DNA of 64,000 nucleotides from Acidobacteriota bacterium. GTDB lineage: Bacteria; Acidobacteriota; Terriglobia; Terriglobales; Acidobacteriaceae. Position numbers and translations under genes: made by a program. The notes below the pieces were generated by a model. The model did no database searches, was not told the DNA's origin, and saw nothing but the letters and a program-made list of their open reading frames with translations. This document shows positions 1-7,414 of this stretch, one piece after another. How positions within the stretch are numbered: position 1 is the stretch's first letter; each line of letters opens with the position of its first letter. The DNA is taken from the NCBI GenBank assembly GCA_031296115.1, contig JARLGI010000073.1:1-64000 (forward strand), in the 5' to 3' direction.

Positions 1-154
1 AGTAACTGAGTGGGCACCCCGCTCCTCTTCGCGAGGAGTTCGAACTGGTAATCATGATCGCAGCAGCGATCGAAGAGATGCTTGGGTCGGACCGAGTCCT
101 GACCTGAGAGGATTACAAGGCGAGCCGTGGTTGGTTGGGACGGTATTTTTTCAA

Positions 155-556
155 CTAGAGCGAAATGGCGCTTTCCTTTAAGCGGATGCCAAAGTGCGCT
201 CTTGACAACGCCGACATTGTCAGAGAGGCGATTTCACAACCGTGATTCCGAACCATGGCGCCGCACACTAAGGCCCGAATCCGCCAGTCGACCAGGCAAA
301 CATCGCGAGAAGGAACTCGATGGGCTGTCGAAAGCACCACGGACTCGGCAACAAGCAGCCACCATAGTCGTTTCCGCGGAGGAGGGAATGCGGCAAACGC
401 CATGATGGTGCACGTCACCCACAAGGGCAATATGAGATAGTCCACGAGGTCAACCAGTCCCATCCGTGGCGCAAACAGGTCATACCAAATATTGTGATAA
501 AAACTCTCTGCAATTGCGGCACCCGCGAAAAGGAGCGACAACACCGCCCATGCCAT
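155..556 (-). CDS. Small membrane protein, unknown
   Basis: I do not recognise a family. The product would be about 133 residues with three hydrophobic stretches in its first half, so an inner-membrane location is likely; the last third is polar and looks poorly constrained. I chose the ATG at 556, which follows an AGAGGAG-type ribosome site, over a GTG at 628 that lies inside a heptamer repeat. Around position 330 a different frame carries another short hydrophobic run before a stop, so this may be the frameshifted remains of a longer gene. It lies downstream of xseA in the same direction. Weak call. Confidence 0.35.
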   Translation of the reverse strand: MAWAVLSLLFAGAAIAESFYHNIWYDLFAPRMGLVDLVDYLILPLWVTCTIMAFAAFPPPRKRLWWLLVAESVVLSTAHRVPSRDVCLVDWRIRALVCGAMVRNHGCEIASLTMSALSRAHFGIRLKESAISL

Positions 557-625
557 CCAGAGCGCGCTCCTCTGTTTCGCATCACTGTGATCTCCTATGG
601 CCGGCGACCCATTCAGCCGCGCGGG

Positions 626-660
626 CACTATCCACTAAACACTATCCACTATCCACTTCC
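626..660. repeat. Period-7 tandem array (five units)
   Basis: Five units in perfect 7-nt register: CACTATC, CACTAAA, CACTATC, CACTATC, CACTTCC. The array runs over the 3' end of xseA: the last codons of xseA and its TAG stop (642-644) are made of repeat units read on the minus strand. Two further period-7 arrays lie at 22710-22751 and 33538-33635. Confidence 0.85.
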
Positions 661-2099
661 CCATCCTCTTTGACTCGCTTCACTTCGGAGGTGAACTCGC
701 CGCGCGCCAGTTGAGTGCGAACCCGGACACCCTTCTTGAGTTGCTTCCCATCCTTTACGAGCTGCCCTTCGCTGTCGAAAACCAGGGCATAGCCACGCGC
801 GAGGATGGCCTTGGGCGACAGGGCGTGCAAGCTGCTGTCTAACCGCTCCCATCGCGAACGGCGTCGCAGGAGTGCGGTCTCAGAAGCTCGTGCCAGCGCG
901 GCCGTTAACTGCTCAACCGCAGTTGTGCGCCGCAGCAGCATACTGCCCACGGCCGCGTTTAGTTCTGCGGTACGCAAATCCAGTTGCCGGCGCATCGCGC
1001 CTAGGCGCATGCGCGGATCCCGTTGACGTAACTGCTGCTCGTGACCCTCCAGTCGTCGCGACCAGGCTCTAAGCAGACCGGATTGTACTTGCGCCAGCCG
1101 AAACGATAGGTCGTCCACCCGCTGCTGGCGGCGGGCAATGGAGTCTCTCATGCGCGCGAACACCGCATGCTGGGCCAACTGCGAGAGCGCGTTATTGGAG
1201 CGCAGCAGCTTGTAGGTGATCGCCTGTCCCATGCGCTTGCGGAGCGAGCTGAGTTTTTCCGCCAGGTCTTGCTTGGAATGGATGACCAGCTCCGCCGCGG
1301 CCGAGGGTGTCGGCGCCCGCAGATCGGCCACGAAGTCGCAGATGGTGAAATCCGTCTCGTGGCCGACGGCGGAGATGACCGGAAGTACGGAGGCGGCAAT
1401 GACGCGCGCCAGACTCTCGTCGTTGAACGCAAAAAGGTCCTCGAAGGAGCCGCCACCGCGTGCAATCACGATGACATCAACCTGCCGCTGACGGTTGAAG
1501 TAGCGCACCCCGGCAGTGACCTCGGCCGCCGCCGCGTCTCCCTGCACTTGCGCGGGATAGATCAGCACGTTTACCGATTCATGACGGCGACGCAGGATGT
1601 TCAGAATGTCCTGGATGGCGGCGCCGCGTGGGGAGGTCACAATGCCAATCCGTGCCGGCAATGCCGGGATAGGCTTCTTCCGGCCAGGATCGAACAGGCC
1701 TTCGGTCGCCAGCTTAGCCTTCAATTGTTCGAAGGCAATCTGCAGCGCCCCCGCGCCCTTGGGCTCCAGGTGCTCGGCCTGGAACTGCAGATCGCCACGC
1801 TCGTCGTAAATGGTTACCCGGCCGCGGGCGATGACTTGCAGACCGTTTCCCGGACGAAAGCGCAGGAGCCGCGCCTGCGTTCGCCACATCACCACCCTAA
1901 GTTGCGCCGAGCTGTCTTTCAGCGTGAAGTAAAGGTGCCCGGACTCGGCGGGACGGCAGTTCGAGATCTCGCCTTCGACGTACACGTCGGCGAACGCCCG
2001 CTCAACCTGTGTTCGCGCCGCTGCCACCAGCTCGCTCACCGGATAGACCTTGCGCGGCGGCGCGGAAAAAGACAGCCCGAGTTGTTCGGTGTCGGACAT
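642..2099 (-). CDS. xseA: Exodeoxyribonuclease VII large subunit
   Basis: Catalytic subunit of exonuclease VII, which degrades single-stranded DNA to short oligonucleotides in repair. At 485 residues it is of usual family size. The N-terminal quarter is an OB-fold that begins with the typical region YPVSELVAAARTQVE; the central nuclease domain carries GIVTSPRGAAIQDI, IARGGGSFEDLFAFNDE and AVGHETDFTICDFVADLRA; the C-terminal part is the long helical arm. The last residues (EVDSG) and the stop are encoded by the heptamer array. The small subunit xseB is not next to it. The ATG start fits the family. Confidence 0.96.
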   Translation of the reverse strand: MSDTEQLGLSFSAPPRKVYPVSELVAAARTQVERAFADVYVEGEISNCRPAESGHLYFTLKDSSAQLRVVMWRTQARLLRFRPGNGLQVIARGRVTIYDERGDLQFQAEHLEPKGAGALQIAFEQLKAKLATEGLFDPGRKKPIPALPARIGIVTSPRGAAIQDILNILRRRHESVNVLIYPAQVQGDAAAAEVTAGVRYFNRQRQVDVIVIARGGGSFEDLFAFNDESLARVIAASVLPVISAVGHETDFTICDFVADLRAPTPSAAAELVIHSKQDLAEKLSSLRKRMGQAITYKLLRSNNALSQLAQHAVFARMRDSIARRQQRVDDLSFRLAQVQSGLLRAWSRRLEGHEQQLRQRDPRMRLGAMRRQLDLRTAELNAAVGSMLLRRTTAVEQLTAALARASETALLRRRSRWERLDSSLHALSPKAILARGYALVFDSEGQLVKDGKQLKKGVRVRTQLARGEFTSEVKRVKEDGEVDSG

Positions 2100-2134
2100 C
2101 GGTTGATGCGAGTGTAACGCAGGAGATGCCGCGC

Positions 2135-2359
2135 CTACCGGTGTATCCGGTTCACCACATACAGCACCAGCGACAAGATTACGCTCAGCAGGATGGAAGT
2201 CATCAGCGGGAAATAGAAGGTCGTGTTCTTGCCGCGATAGACGAGGTCCCCCGGCAGGCGGCCGATCGGAAGGTTCATCTTCCCGGCGAGAACCAGAACC
2301 AGCCCAAGAATCAGCAGTAACCCGCCGAGAAACACCAGCATGCGGCCAACGTCGCCCAT
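2135..2359 (-). CDS. DUF2905 family small membrane protein
   Basis: A 74-residue protein with two membrane helices joined by a short loop carrying GRLPGDLVYRGKNTTFYFP, the hallmark of DUF2905. The function of the family is unknown. A longer reading from 2473 adds a non-conserved, arginine-rich lead and would overlap the next gene, so I place the start at the ATG of MGDVGRMLV; the ATG at 2341 is the other possibility. It sits between the Uma2 gene and xseA, all on the minus strand. Confidence 0.8.
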   Translation of the reverse strand: MGDVGRMLVFLGGLLLILGLVLVLAGKMNLPIGRLPGDLVYRGKNTTFYFPLMTSILLSVILSLVLYVVNRIHR

Positions 2360-2429
2360 ATCACCTGACACCAATGCACTCGACGGAGGATGGCAGTAAG
2401 TCACCTCCCGCGCCATCGGAAGGTTAGAT

Positions 2430-2963
2430 CTACGATTTCTGCCACTCCCGATCGACCTGATTGAAGAGCTCACTCAGAACCAGGCGAATCGGGGTATTCG
2501 GGACGAGCAGCTCTCCATGTTCCGGTTCCTGGAAGGCCGTCTGGCTGCACACATACGCGCGTCGGGTCGCGGGATCCAGAATCCAGACGTGCTGCACCCC
2601 AAAACTCAGGTAGTCGTCGACCCGCTCCCTCATGCTTCGCAGAGTGTCGTCCTTCGACAAGACCTCGATCAGGACCAGAGGCGGCACCGTGATGATCGGC
2701 CCGCGAGGCTGCTCCGCGCTCAGGACCATTACATCGGGAACGCGAAAGCGAGTTGCTGTAACCTGGAGCCGCTGCCCCACCAGAGGCAACACGTTCCATT
2801 CCCTTTTGTTCATCCAAAACCAAGCGAAGATCGCACCCTGCAAAAGGCTGTGTTCGAGTTCTCCCAAGTTCCTCTCCTGCAGTTCTCCGTCCACGAAGTC
2901 GCGGTCCGGGCGATAGCTGGTCGCGAGGTACTCTTGCGCCGAAAGTAAGGTGGTGACCGACAT
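2430..2963 (-). CDS. Uma2 family putative endonuclease (DUF820)
   Basis: A 177-residue protein of the Uma2/DUF820 family, which has a PD-(D/E)XK nuclease fold and an unknown biological role. Family signs visible here: YRPDRDFVDGELQERNLG near the N-terminus, FRVPDVMVL (active-site Asp) around residue 75, VLIEVLSKDDT (Glu with the downstream polar residue) around residue 98, and YLSFGVQHVWILDPATR, typical of the C-terminal half. The genes are common in multiple copies in cyanobacteria and Acidobacteria. The ATG start gives the expected N-terminus. No partner gene suggests a target. Confidence 0.88.
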   Translation of the reverse strand: MSVTTLLSAQEYLATSYRPDRDFVDGELQERNLGELEHSLLQGAIFAWFWMNKREWNVLPLVGQRLQVTATRFRVPDVMVLSAEQPRGPIITVPPLVLIEVLSKDDTLRSMRERVDDYLSFGVQHVWILDPATRRAYVCSQTAFQEPEHGELLVPNTPIRLVLSELFNQVDREWQKS

Positions 2964-3044
2964 AGACGGTTCTTCTGCGAGTATTATGCTCCTCTTTCCT
3001 GTAAGCGGCCAACGATCCGAAAGATCGGTTCGAGGGCCGCCTTC

Positions 3045-3587
3045 CTATTTCGTGATCACGCCGCAGGCGATGCGGTCGCCGGCGTTGCCGCTGGGATCGC
3101 TCTCCATGTCATCGGCCTTGGCGTGGACCATGAGAGACGTGCCGCCATTGCCCAGCAGCGAATTCGCTTCCCCACCAGTACCCAGCACCACGGCGTCATT
3201 CTTCATCGTCGCCTTCGCCGTTCCGTCCGCATTCACCATGATGTTCGGCATATCGCCGGCATGGTGGCCGTGGGGATTCTTCAGGCCATGCTGTTCGCCG
3301 GCGGGATTGAAGTGTCCGCCGGCTGATTTGAAGTCCGGCGGATCGCATTGCGGTTTCTGGTGAAAGTGCAATGCGTGCTCGCCCGGCGGCAGGTTCTTGA
3401 GCGCGAGTTTCATCTCGACGCCTTGCCCTTTGGACATAATGGTTGCGGTACCAACACTGGAGCCTTTAGCGTCCTTCAGTTCAACGGTCTTCTTGGTGAC
3501 CGGTTTGTCTTGAGCCATGGCAAAAGCGGCGCAAACTAGAAGTGCCACCACCGCAATCAGCGAGCGAACTACGCGTTTAGGTTTCAT
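3045..3587 (-). CDS. sodC: Periplasmic Cu/Zn superoxide dismutase
   Basis: Converts superoxide to oxygen and hydrogen peroxide in the periplasm. The 180-residue precursor has a signal peptide ([19 protein letters not shown] to about AMA-Q, residue 24). Metal ligands are all visible: the HFH pair, the bridging His of GGHFNP, two more His and an Asp in the region ending HHAGDMPN, and the His of [10 protein letters not shown]. Cys residues in QCDP and IACGV can form the conserved disulfide. The open frame extends upstream, but the signal peptide fixes the start at 3587. A TACAAC box nine bases before the ATG suggests a leaderless message. Confidence 0.95.
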   Translation of the reverse strand: MKPKRVVRSLIAVVALLVCAAFAMAQDKPVTKKTVELKDAKGSSVGTATIMSKGQGVEMKLALKNLPPGEHALHFHQKPQCDPPDFKSAGGHFNPAGEQHGLKNPHGHHAGDMPNIMVNADGTAKATMKNDAVVLGTGGEANSLLGNGGTSLMVHAKADDMESDPSGNAGDRIACGVITK

Positions 3588-3705
3588 GACGTGAGTGTTG
3601 TACCACGAAAACCGGGGCGCGGGCGAATACTCCGCCTCGCACTTCTGGTATGCTTTCGGGTTTGCCCTCCAGGGGACAAGCGATCTCAAGAGCGGAAGGT
3701 CAAAC

Positions 3706-4632
3706 TTGGCGGTCGAACCTGTATTGCTGGTGCATGGCGGCGCCTGGGCAATTCCTGATGATGCGGTCGCGAACCATCTCCGCGGCGTGCAGGCTGCCGC
3801 TGCCCAAGGCTGGGCCCTCTTGCAACGCGGAAGCAGCTGTCTCGACGCGGTCGAGGCCGCCGTGGTCGCCATGGAGGAAGACGAGACGTTCGACGCCGGG
3901 CGCGGATCGTTTCTCAACTCGGACGGCCGGGTACAGCTCGATGCCCTCATGATGGACGGGGCCACCCTACGCGCCGGCGGCGTCGGCTGCGTGGAGCACA
4001 TCCGCAATCCCATTCGCGTCGCCAGAAAGATCCTCGCCGAGAGCCCGCACGTCTATTTCGTTGGGTCCGGTGCCGAGCGTTTTGCCCAGCTGCACGGCAT
4101 CGACCTCTGCGCCAACGAAGAGTTGGTCATCGAGCGCGAAGTTGAGCGCCTGCGCGAGGCCAAGAAGCAGGCTTATCTGCAGATGCCCGACGAGTTCGGC
4201 CCTACCCGCTCCAGCGATACCGTGGGCACTGTCGCGCTCGACCGCGAGGGCAACATTGCCGGCGCAACCTCTACCGGCGGCACGCTGAACAAGGCGCCGG
4301 GCCGCGTGGGCGATTCCTCGCTCATCGGCTGCGGCTGCTACGCCGACAATCGCAGCGCCGCCGTTTCCACCACTGGCTGGGGCGAGCCCATGATGAAGCT
4401 GGTGCTCAGCAAGTGGGCCGCCGACCGCGTGGAAGACGGCCTGCCTCCTCAGGAAGTGGCCAAGCGCGCGCTCTACTATCTGAAAGCACGCTTGAACGGC
4501 CACGGGGGAGTCATCATCGTGGACGCCCGGGGACGCATCGGTCTCGCCCACAACACACCTAGGATGGCGTGGGCCTTGCACACCTCAACCGGGGCAACTT
4601 CCGGGATCGAGTTCAAGGCTACGGACGCGTAA
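3706..4632 (+). CDS. Isoaspartyl peptidase / L-asparaginase (Ntn hydrolase)
   Basis: Plant-type asparaginase family that hydrolyses beta-aspartyl dipeptides and L-asparagine; the precursor cleaves itself to expose a catalytic Thr. Seen here: [15 protein letters not shown] at the N-terminus, [16 protein letters not shown], and [20 protein letters not shown], where the Thr of DTVG (residue 172) would be the new N-terminus of the beta chain. The frame is open from a GTG at 3595, but those 37 residues do not resemble the family. A TTG at 3706 has a GGAAGG ribosome site seven bases upstream, so I start there. Divergent from sodC. No signal peptide is apparent. Confidence 0.88.
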   Translation: MAVEPVLLVHGGAWAIPDDAVANHLRGVQAAAAQGWALLQRGSSCLDAVEAAVVAMEEDETFDAGRGSFLNSDGRVQLDALMMDGATLRAGGVGCVEHIRNPIRVARKILAESPHVYFVGSGAERFAQLHGIDLCANEELVIEREVERLREAKKQAYLQMPDEFGPTRSSDTVGTVALDREGNIAGATSTGGTLNKAPGRVGDSSLIGCGCYADNRSAAVSTTGWGEPMMKLVLSKWAADRVEDGLPPQEVAKRALYYLKARLNGHGGVIIVDARGRIGLAHNTPRMAWALHTSTGATSGIEFKATDA

Positions 4633-4660
4633 TCGCCGATTGCGCCCAGCACCTACGCCG

Positions 4661-4870
4661 TCACTGTGGAAGCCGCGGGGTTTTCCAAGGTCGTGAACAA
4701 CGACGTGCCAACGCCTTGTTCGCCTCCAGCACCAGCGTCACGGCTTCGTGGAGATTCGAACGGGCTTCTTCCAATGTAGCGCCTCGCGTGTTGGCACCCG
4801 GTAGCTCTTCAACAAACGCGATGTACCCGTCGGGGAAGCGGCGAAAAACGGCAGTGAACTGAAAATCCAT
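4661..4870 (-). CDS. HicB-like antitoxin, orphan
   Basis: A 69-residue HicB-fold protein: FTAVFRRFPDGYIAFVEELPGANTRGATLEEARSNLHEAV is the usual first domain, here without a separate DNA-binding tail. HicB proteins normally bind and block the HicA mRNA interferase. No HicA-like reading frame (short, with a GSH motif) is present on either side, so this copy is an orphan or has another role. It lies between the asparaginase (opposite strand) and a VapBC module on the same strand. Confidence 0.7.
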   Translation of the reverse strand: MDFQFTAVFRRFPDGYIAFVEELPGANTRGATLEEARSNLHEAVTLVLEANKALARRCSRPWKTPRLPQ

Positions 4871-4946
4871 GAACGTCTGCTACGCTGCGTCGCTCCTGCT
4901 TTGGAACCTTTCCTGGCCAGACCCACTCTGCTTCGGAATACCACAC

Positions 4947-5393
4947 TTAGAGCGCCGGAAGCGTCCCCGGTTCGCGGGGAAAGGGGTTGACAACAACCAC
5001 TCCGTCGAGGTCCTGGTCGGGCTGCAGGCCTTCGGTCAGGAGATAATGACACGAACTCGCCTTAGCTGCAGAAACGATCAGTGCGTCCCAGAACGACAGG
5101 CGATAACGGTCCTGGATCTTCCAGCTTTGCTCCAGGAGTTCACCGTCGACAGCGATCGGGCGCCAAGCGAGCAGGTCGCGCACTTCGGAACGGGCCTGGT
5201 CGCGCGCACCGGGCCACTTCTGCGTGACCTTGACGTAAAACTCCTGTAGGACCTGATAACTGATCCGGCCCTGCCGGCTCCTCCATAACTCCGCCCGCCA
5301 AAGACGCGCCGCCTTTTGCTTCTTCCGGTCAGCATCGTCGAGAGCATAGATGAGGACATTCGTGTCAACGAAGATGGTCGCGGTCATGGGCAT
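4947..5393 (-). CDS. vapC: PIN-domain ribonuclease toxin, VapC family
   Basis: A 148-residue PIN-domain protein, the likely toxin of a type II toxin-antitoxin pair. Acidic active-site residues are visible: IFVDTNVLIYALDD (first Asp at residue 10), the Glu of YQVLQEFYV, the Asp of LSFWDALIV and a late Asp in the LQPDQDLDGV region. PIN toxins cleave specific RNAs, often tRNA or rRNA. The start overlaps the end of the antitoxin gene by 29 bases, which points to translational coupling. Confidence 0.87.
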   Translation of the reverse strand: MPMTATIFVDTNVLIYALDDADRKKQKAARLWRAELWRSRQGRISYQVLQEFYVKVTQKWPGARDQARSEVRDLLAWRPIAVDGELLEQSWKIQDRYRLSFWDALIVSAAKASSCHYLLTEGLQPDQDLDGVVVVNPFPREPGTLPAL

Positions 5394-5613
5394 CCTCGCG
5401 TGACAGATACTGGCCGTCCGTGGCCAGGGAGGGCTCGCGCGCCAGCGCGCGTCGCATGGTGTGCTCGTAACCGTCCTCCTCCTGCATGCGCTCCTTCAGG
5501 ATTCCGCCCAGCAGGCGCGAGACGCTAGTGTCCTTCCGCGCGGCCTCTAGGCGGGCCCAGCGCGCCACATCTTCCTCGAGCGTAACGGTGACGTTCCGCA
5601 GACGACTTTTCAT
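5365..5613 (-). CDS. vapB: Ribbon-helix-helix antitoxin, VapB/CopG type
   Basis: An 82-residue antitoxin. The N-terminus (NVTVTLEEDVARWARLEAAR) is a ribbon-helix-helix DNA-binding domain; the acidic C-terminal tail would wrap the PIN toxin. It is the first gene of the pair and overlaps vapC. A 31-bp nested palindrome lies right before its ATG and is the probable autoregulatory operator. Confidence 0.83.
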   Translation of the reverse strand: MKSRLRNVTVTLEEDVARWARLEAARKDTSVSRLLGGILKERMQEEDGYEHTMRRALAREPSLATDGQYLSREDAHDRDHLR

Positions 5614-5614
5614 A

Positions 5615-5645
5615 ACACGATTCTAGTGTGACACTATTATCGTGT
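5615..5645. promoter_or_regulatory. Nested palindromic operator of vapBC
   Basis: Two inverted repeats share one centre at 5630. The inner arms are TAGTGT (5624-5629) and ACACTA (5631-5636) around a single G; the outer arms are ACACGAT (5615-5621) and ATCGTGT (5639-5645). It begins two bases before the vapB start codon, where a ribbon-helix-helix repressor bound as a dimer of dimers would block initiation. Confidence 0.75.
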
Positions 5646-6081
5646 CAGCGCTCACATCGTTTTCTGACTCTCCCATTTCACAACGATATGGCACCTTCGT
5701 AAGTCCCCCGACACGGAATTCTCTTGAACTCAAACTGCCGATTGGCCTAGCCTCAAATAGTGGGGCAGGATCCGCCGCACCGGCGCTCCCGCCCTTGTCT
5801 ATCTGGCGGTTATACTGGAGCGCGGATGAGCATGAAGCGACTCGAGCCAACGCGCATTTCGGATCGCCCTCCTAAGCGCCCGCCCCGGCTGTTCTCCCGC
5901 CGGGAAACTGTATCGCCGCCAACTCTCGGCCTCGCTAAGTTATTGCCGTTCAAGTGCTTACCTATAAGTCATTGTAATTCAAGCTCTTGCGTGGTGTTTG
6001 ATGCCTAAATTATTGAAAACAGGTACGCGGGGAGGGGAAAGGGGGGAGGGGGTTACCACAAAGGCATCCGTTCGACGCCCA
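5646..6081. other. Intergenic region without a clear gene
   Basis: About 435 bases between the vapBC operator and the Cys/Met PLP enzyme. Short frames on both strands show no family and no matching ribosome site. A TTATACT-like -10 occurs near 5810 and a purine-rich GGGGAGGGGAAAGGGGGGAG run at 6029-6048, but neither has a start codon at a suitable distance. Confidence 0.5.
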
Positions 6082-7269
6082 ATGAAGAAGCCTTCCGAGC
6101 CCCGCGCCGACGCCACCCGCTGCGTTCACTCCGGCGAGGACCGCCACGGTCAGGCCGCGCCCTTGACCACGCCCATTGCCCAGACCTCGGTCTTCGCGCT
6201 TCCGAATGTGGACGCTCTTCGCCGCTACGCCTGGGGTGACAGCGACCTTTACCTCTACTCGCGATACGGGAACCCCACCATCACCGCGGCGGAGGAAAAG
6301 ATCGCGGCGCTGGAAGGCGCGGAAGCTGCCGTCGTCACCTCCAGCGGCATGGCGGCCGAGTTGATCGCGGCGCTGGTGACCTGCCAGGCGGGCGACGAGA
6401 TTGTCTCCATGCTCGACGTCTATGGTGGGACGGTCAAGCTGTTCGAGCAGGTGCTGCCCCGCTGCGGCATCAAGGCGCGGTTCATCCCCTACCACGACAT
6501 TGCGAATGCCGGCCGCTATTTCAGTCGCAAAACGAAGATGCTATTCCTCGAGACTCCCACCAATCCCACCTTGCGCTGCGTGGACTTGGCGGCGCTATCG
6601 GCAATTGGGCATAAGCACAGGGCCTGCGTCGTGGTGGACAACACGTTCGCCACTCCCGTGCTGCAGAAGCCCCTGGAACTGGGCGCCGACATCGTGATTC
6701 ACTCGGCAACCAAGTATCTGGGCGGACACAGCGATCTGACGGCAGGCGCCCTCGCGGGCTCGAAGAAATGGATGGACGCCGCCCGCGACATGAGGACGTA
6801 CACCGGCGGTGTGGTTGATCCGGGCTGCGCCTACCTGCTCTTGCGCGGTCTGAAGACGCTCGATGTACGGGTGGAGCGGGCCTGCCAGAACGCCGCCGAG
6901 ATAGCCGTGGCTCTACAGCGGCATCCCGAGGTCGAGCGGGTGCACTATCCCGGACTCGCCGACAAGGCGTCCCTTGACCTCGTAGGGCGGCAGATGACGG
7001 ACTACGGGATGATGGTGTCGTTCGACATTCGCGGCGGCGGACGCGCGGCCGAGCGCTTCATTGACCGCCTGAAGCTGTGGTGTCTGGCCGCCAGCCTGGG
7101 AGGCGTGGAGTCCACCGTTTCCTACCCCGTGCTGACCTCACATATCGGGCTTAGTGCGAAGCAGATGAAGCTGCTGGGGGTCTCGCTGGCGACCATCCGA
7201 TTGTCGGTGGGAATTGAGGACGCGGGAGACCTGATTGCTGATTTGGAGCAGGCGCTGGAGCGTGCATGA
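6082..7269 (+). CDS. Cys/Met metabolism PLP-dependent enzyme
   Basis: Fold-type I PLP enzyme of the cystathionine gamma-synthase / gamma-lyase / O-acylhomoserine sulfhydrylase group, acting in methionine, homocysteine or cysteine metabolism. Seen: RCVHSGED with PLTTPIAQTSVF, LYLYSRYGNPT (Tyr and Arg that bind the cofactor phosphate), TSSGMAAE, ETPTNPTLRC, VVDNTFATPVLQKPLELGAD, and HSATKYLGGHSD with the PLP-binding Lys. Sequence alone does not say which reaction it runs. The frame is open from 5998, but the first 28 residues are low complexity; the ATG at 6082 matches the family start, although no good ribosome site is seen. No neighbour from the pathway is present. Confidence 0.88.
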   Translation: MKKPSEPRADATRCVHSGEDRHGQAAPLTTPIAQTSVFALPNVDALRRYAWGDSDLYLYSRYGNPTITAAEEKIAALEGAEAAVVTSSGMAAELIAALVTCQAGDEIVSMLDVYGGTVKLFEQVLPRCGIKARFIPYHDIANAGRYFSRKTKMLFLETPTNPTLRCVDLAALSAIGHKHRACVVVDNTFATPVLQKPLELGADIVIHSATKYLGGHSDLTAGALAGSKKWMDAARDMRTYTGGVVDPGCAYLLLRGLKTLDVRVERACQNAAEIAVALQRHPEVERVHYPGLADKASLDLVGRQMTDYGMMVSFDIRGGGRAAERFIDRLKLWCLAASLGGVESTVSYPVLTSHIGLSAKQMKLLGVSLATIRLSVGIEDAGDLIADLEQALERA

Positions 7270-7414
7270 CCGAACCGAAACCGCAGCTACTTCGTCCAAC
7301 TCATACGTGCTCAACGTTAGCCCGCGCGGGTAGCTCATTGACCGTGAAAAATTTGCCGTATACCATCACCAAGTCCTGCTGCAAGCCCCTAAACCGAAGG
7401 CTATTGTTGTCGTA

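Noticed and set aside
6-107. Frame ending in LVIMIAAAIEEMLGSDRVLT at the left edge, possible tail of a gene
   Set aside because: A stop at position 3 precedes it and no usual start codon is suitable, so it could only be the end of a frameshifted gene; too little to support.
4740-4765. tRNA T-arm-like GATTCGAAC
   Set aside because: It lies within the hicB coding sequence, and no acceptor or anticodon stems surround it.
5760-6008. Forward frame with MSMKRLEPTRISDRPP after a TATACT box
   Set aside because: Composition changes to low-complexity Ser/Pro/Cys after 25 residues and no ribosome site fits.
5880-6081. SAM riboswitch before the Cys/Met PLP gene
   Set aside because: No recognisable SAM-I or SAM-II core was seen.
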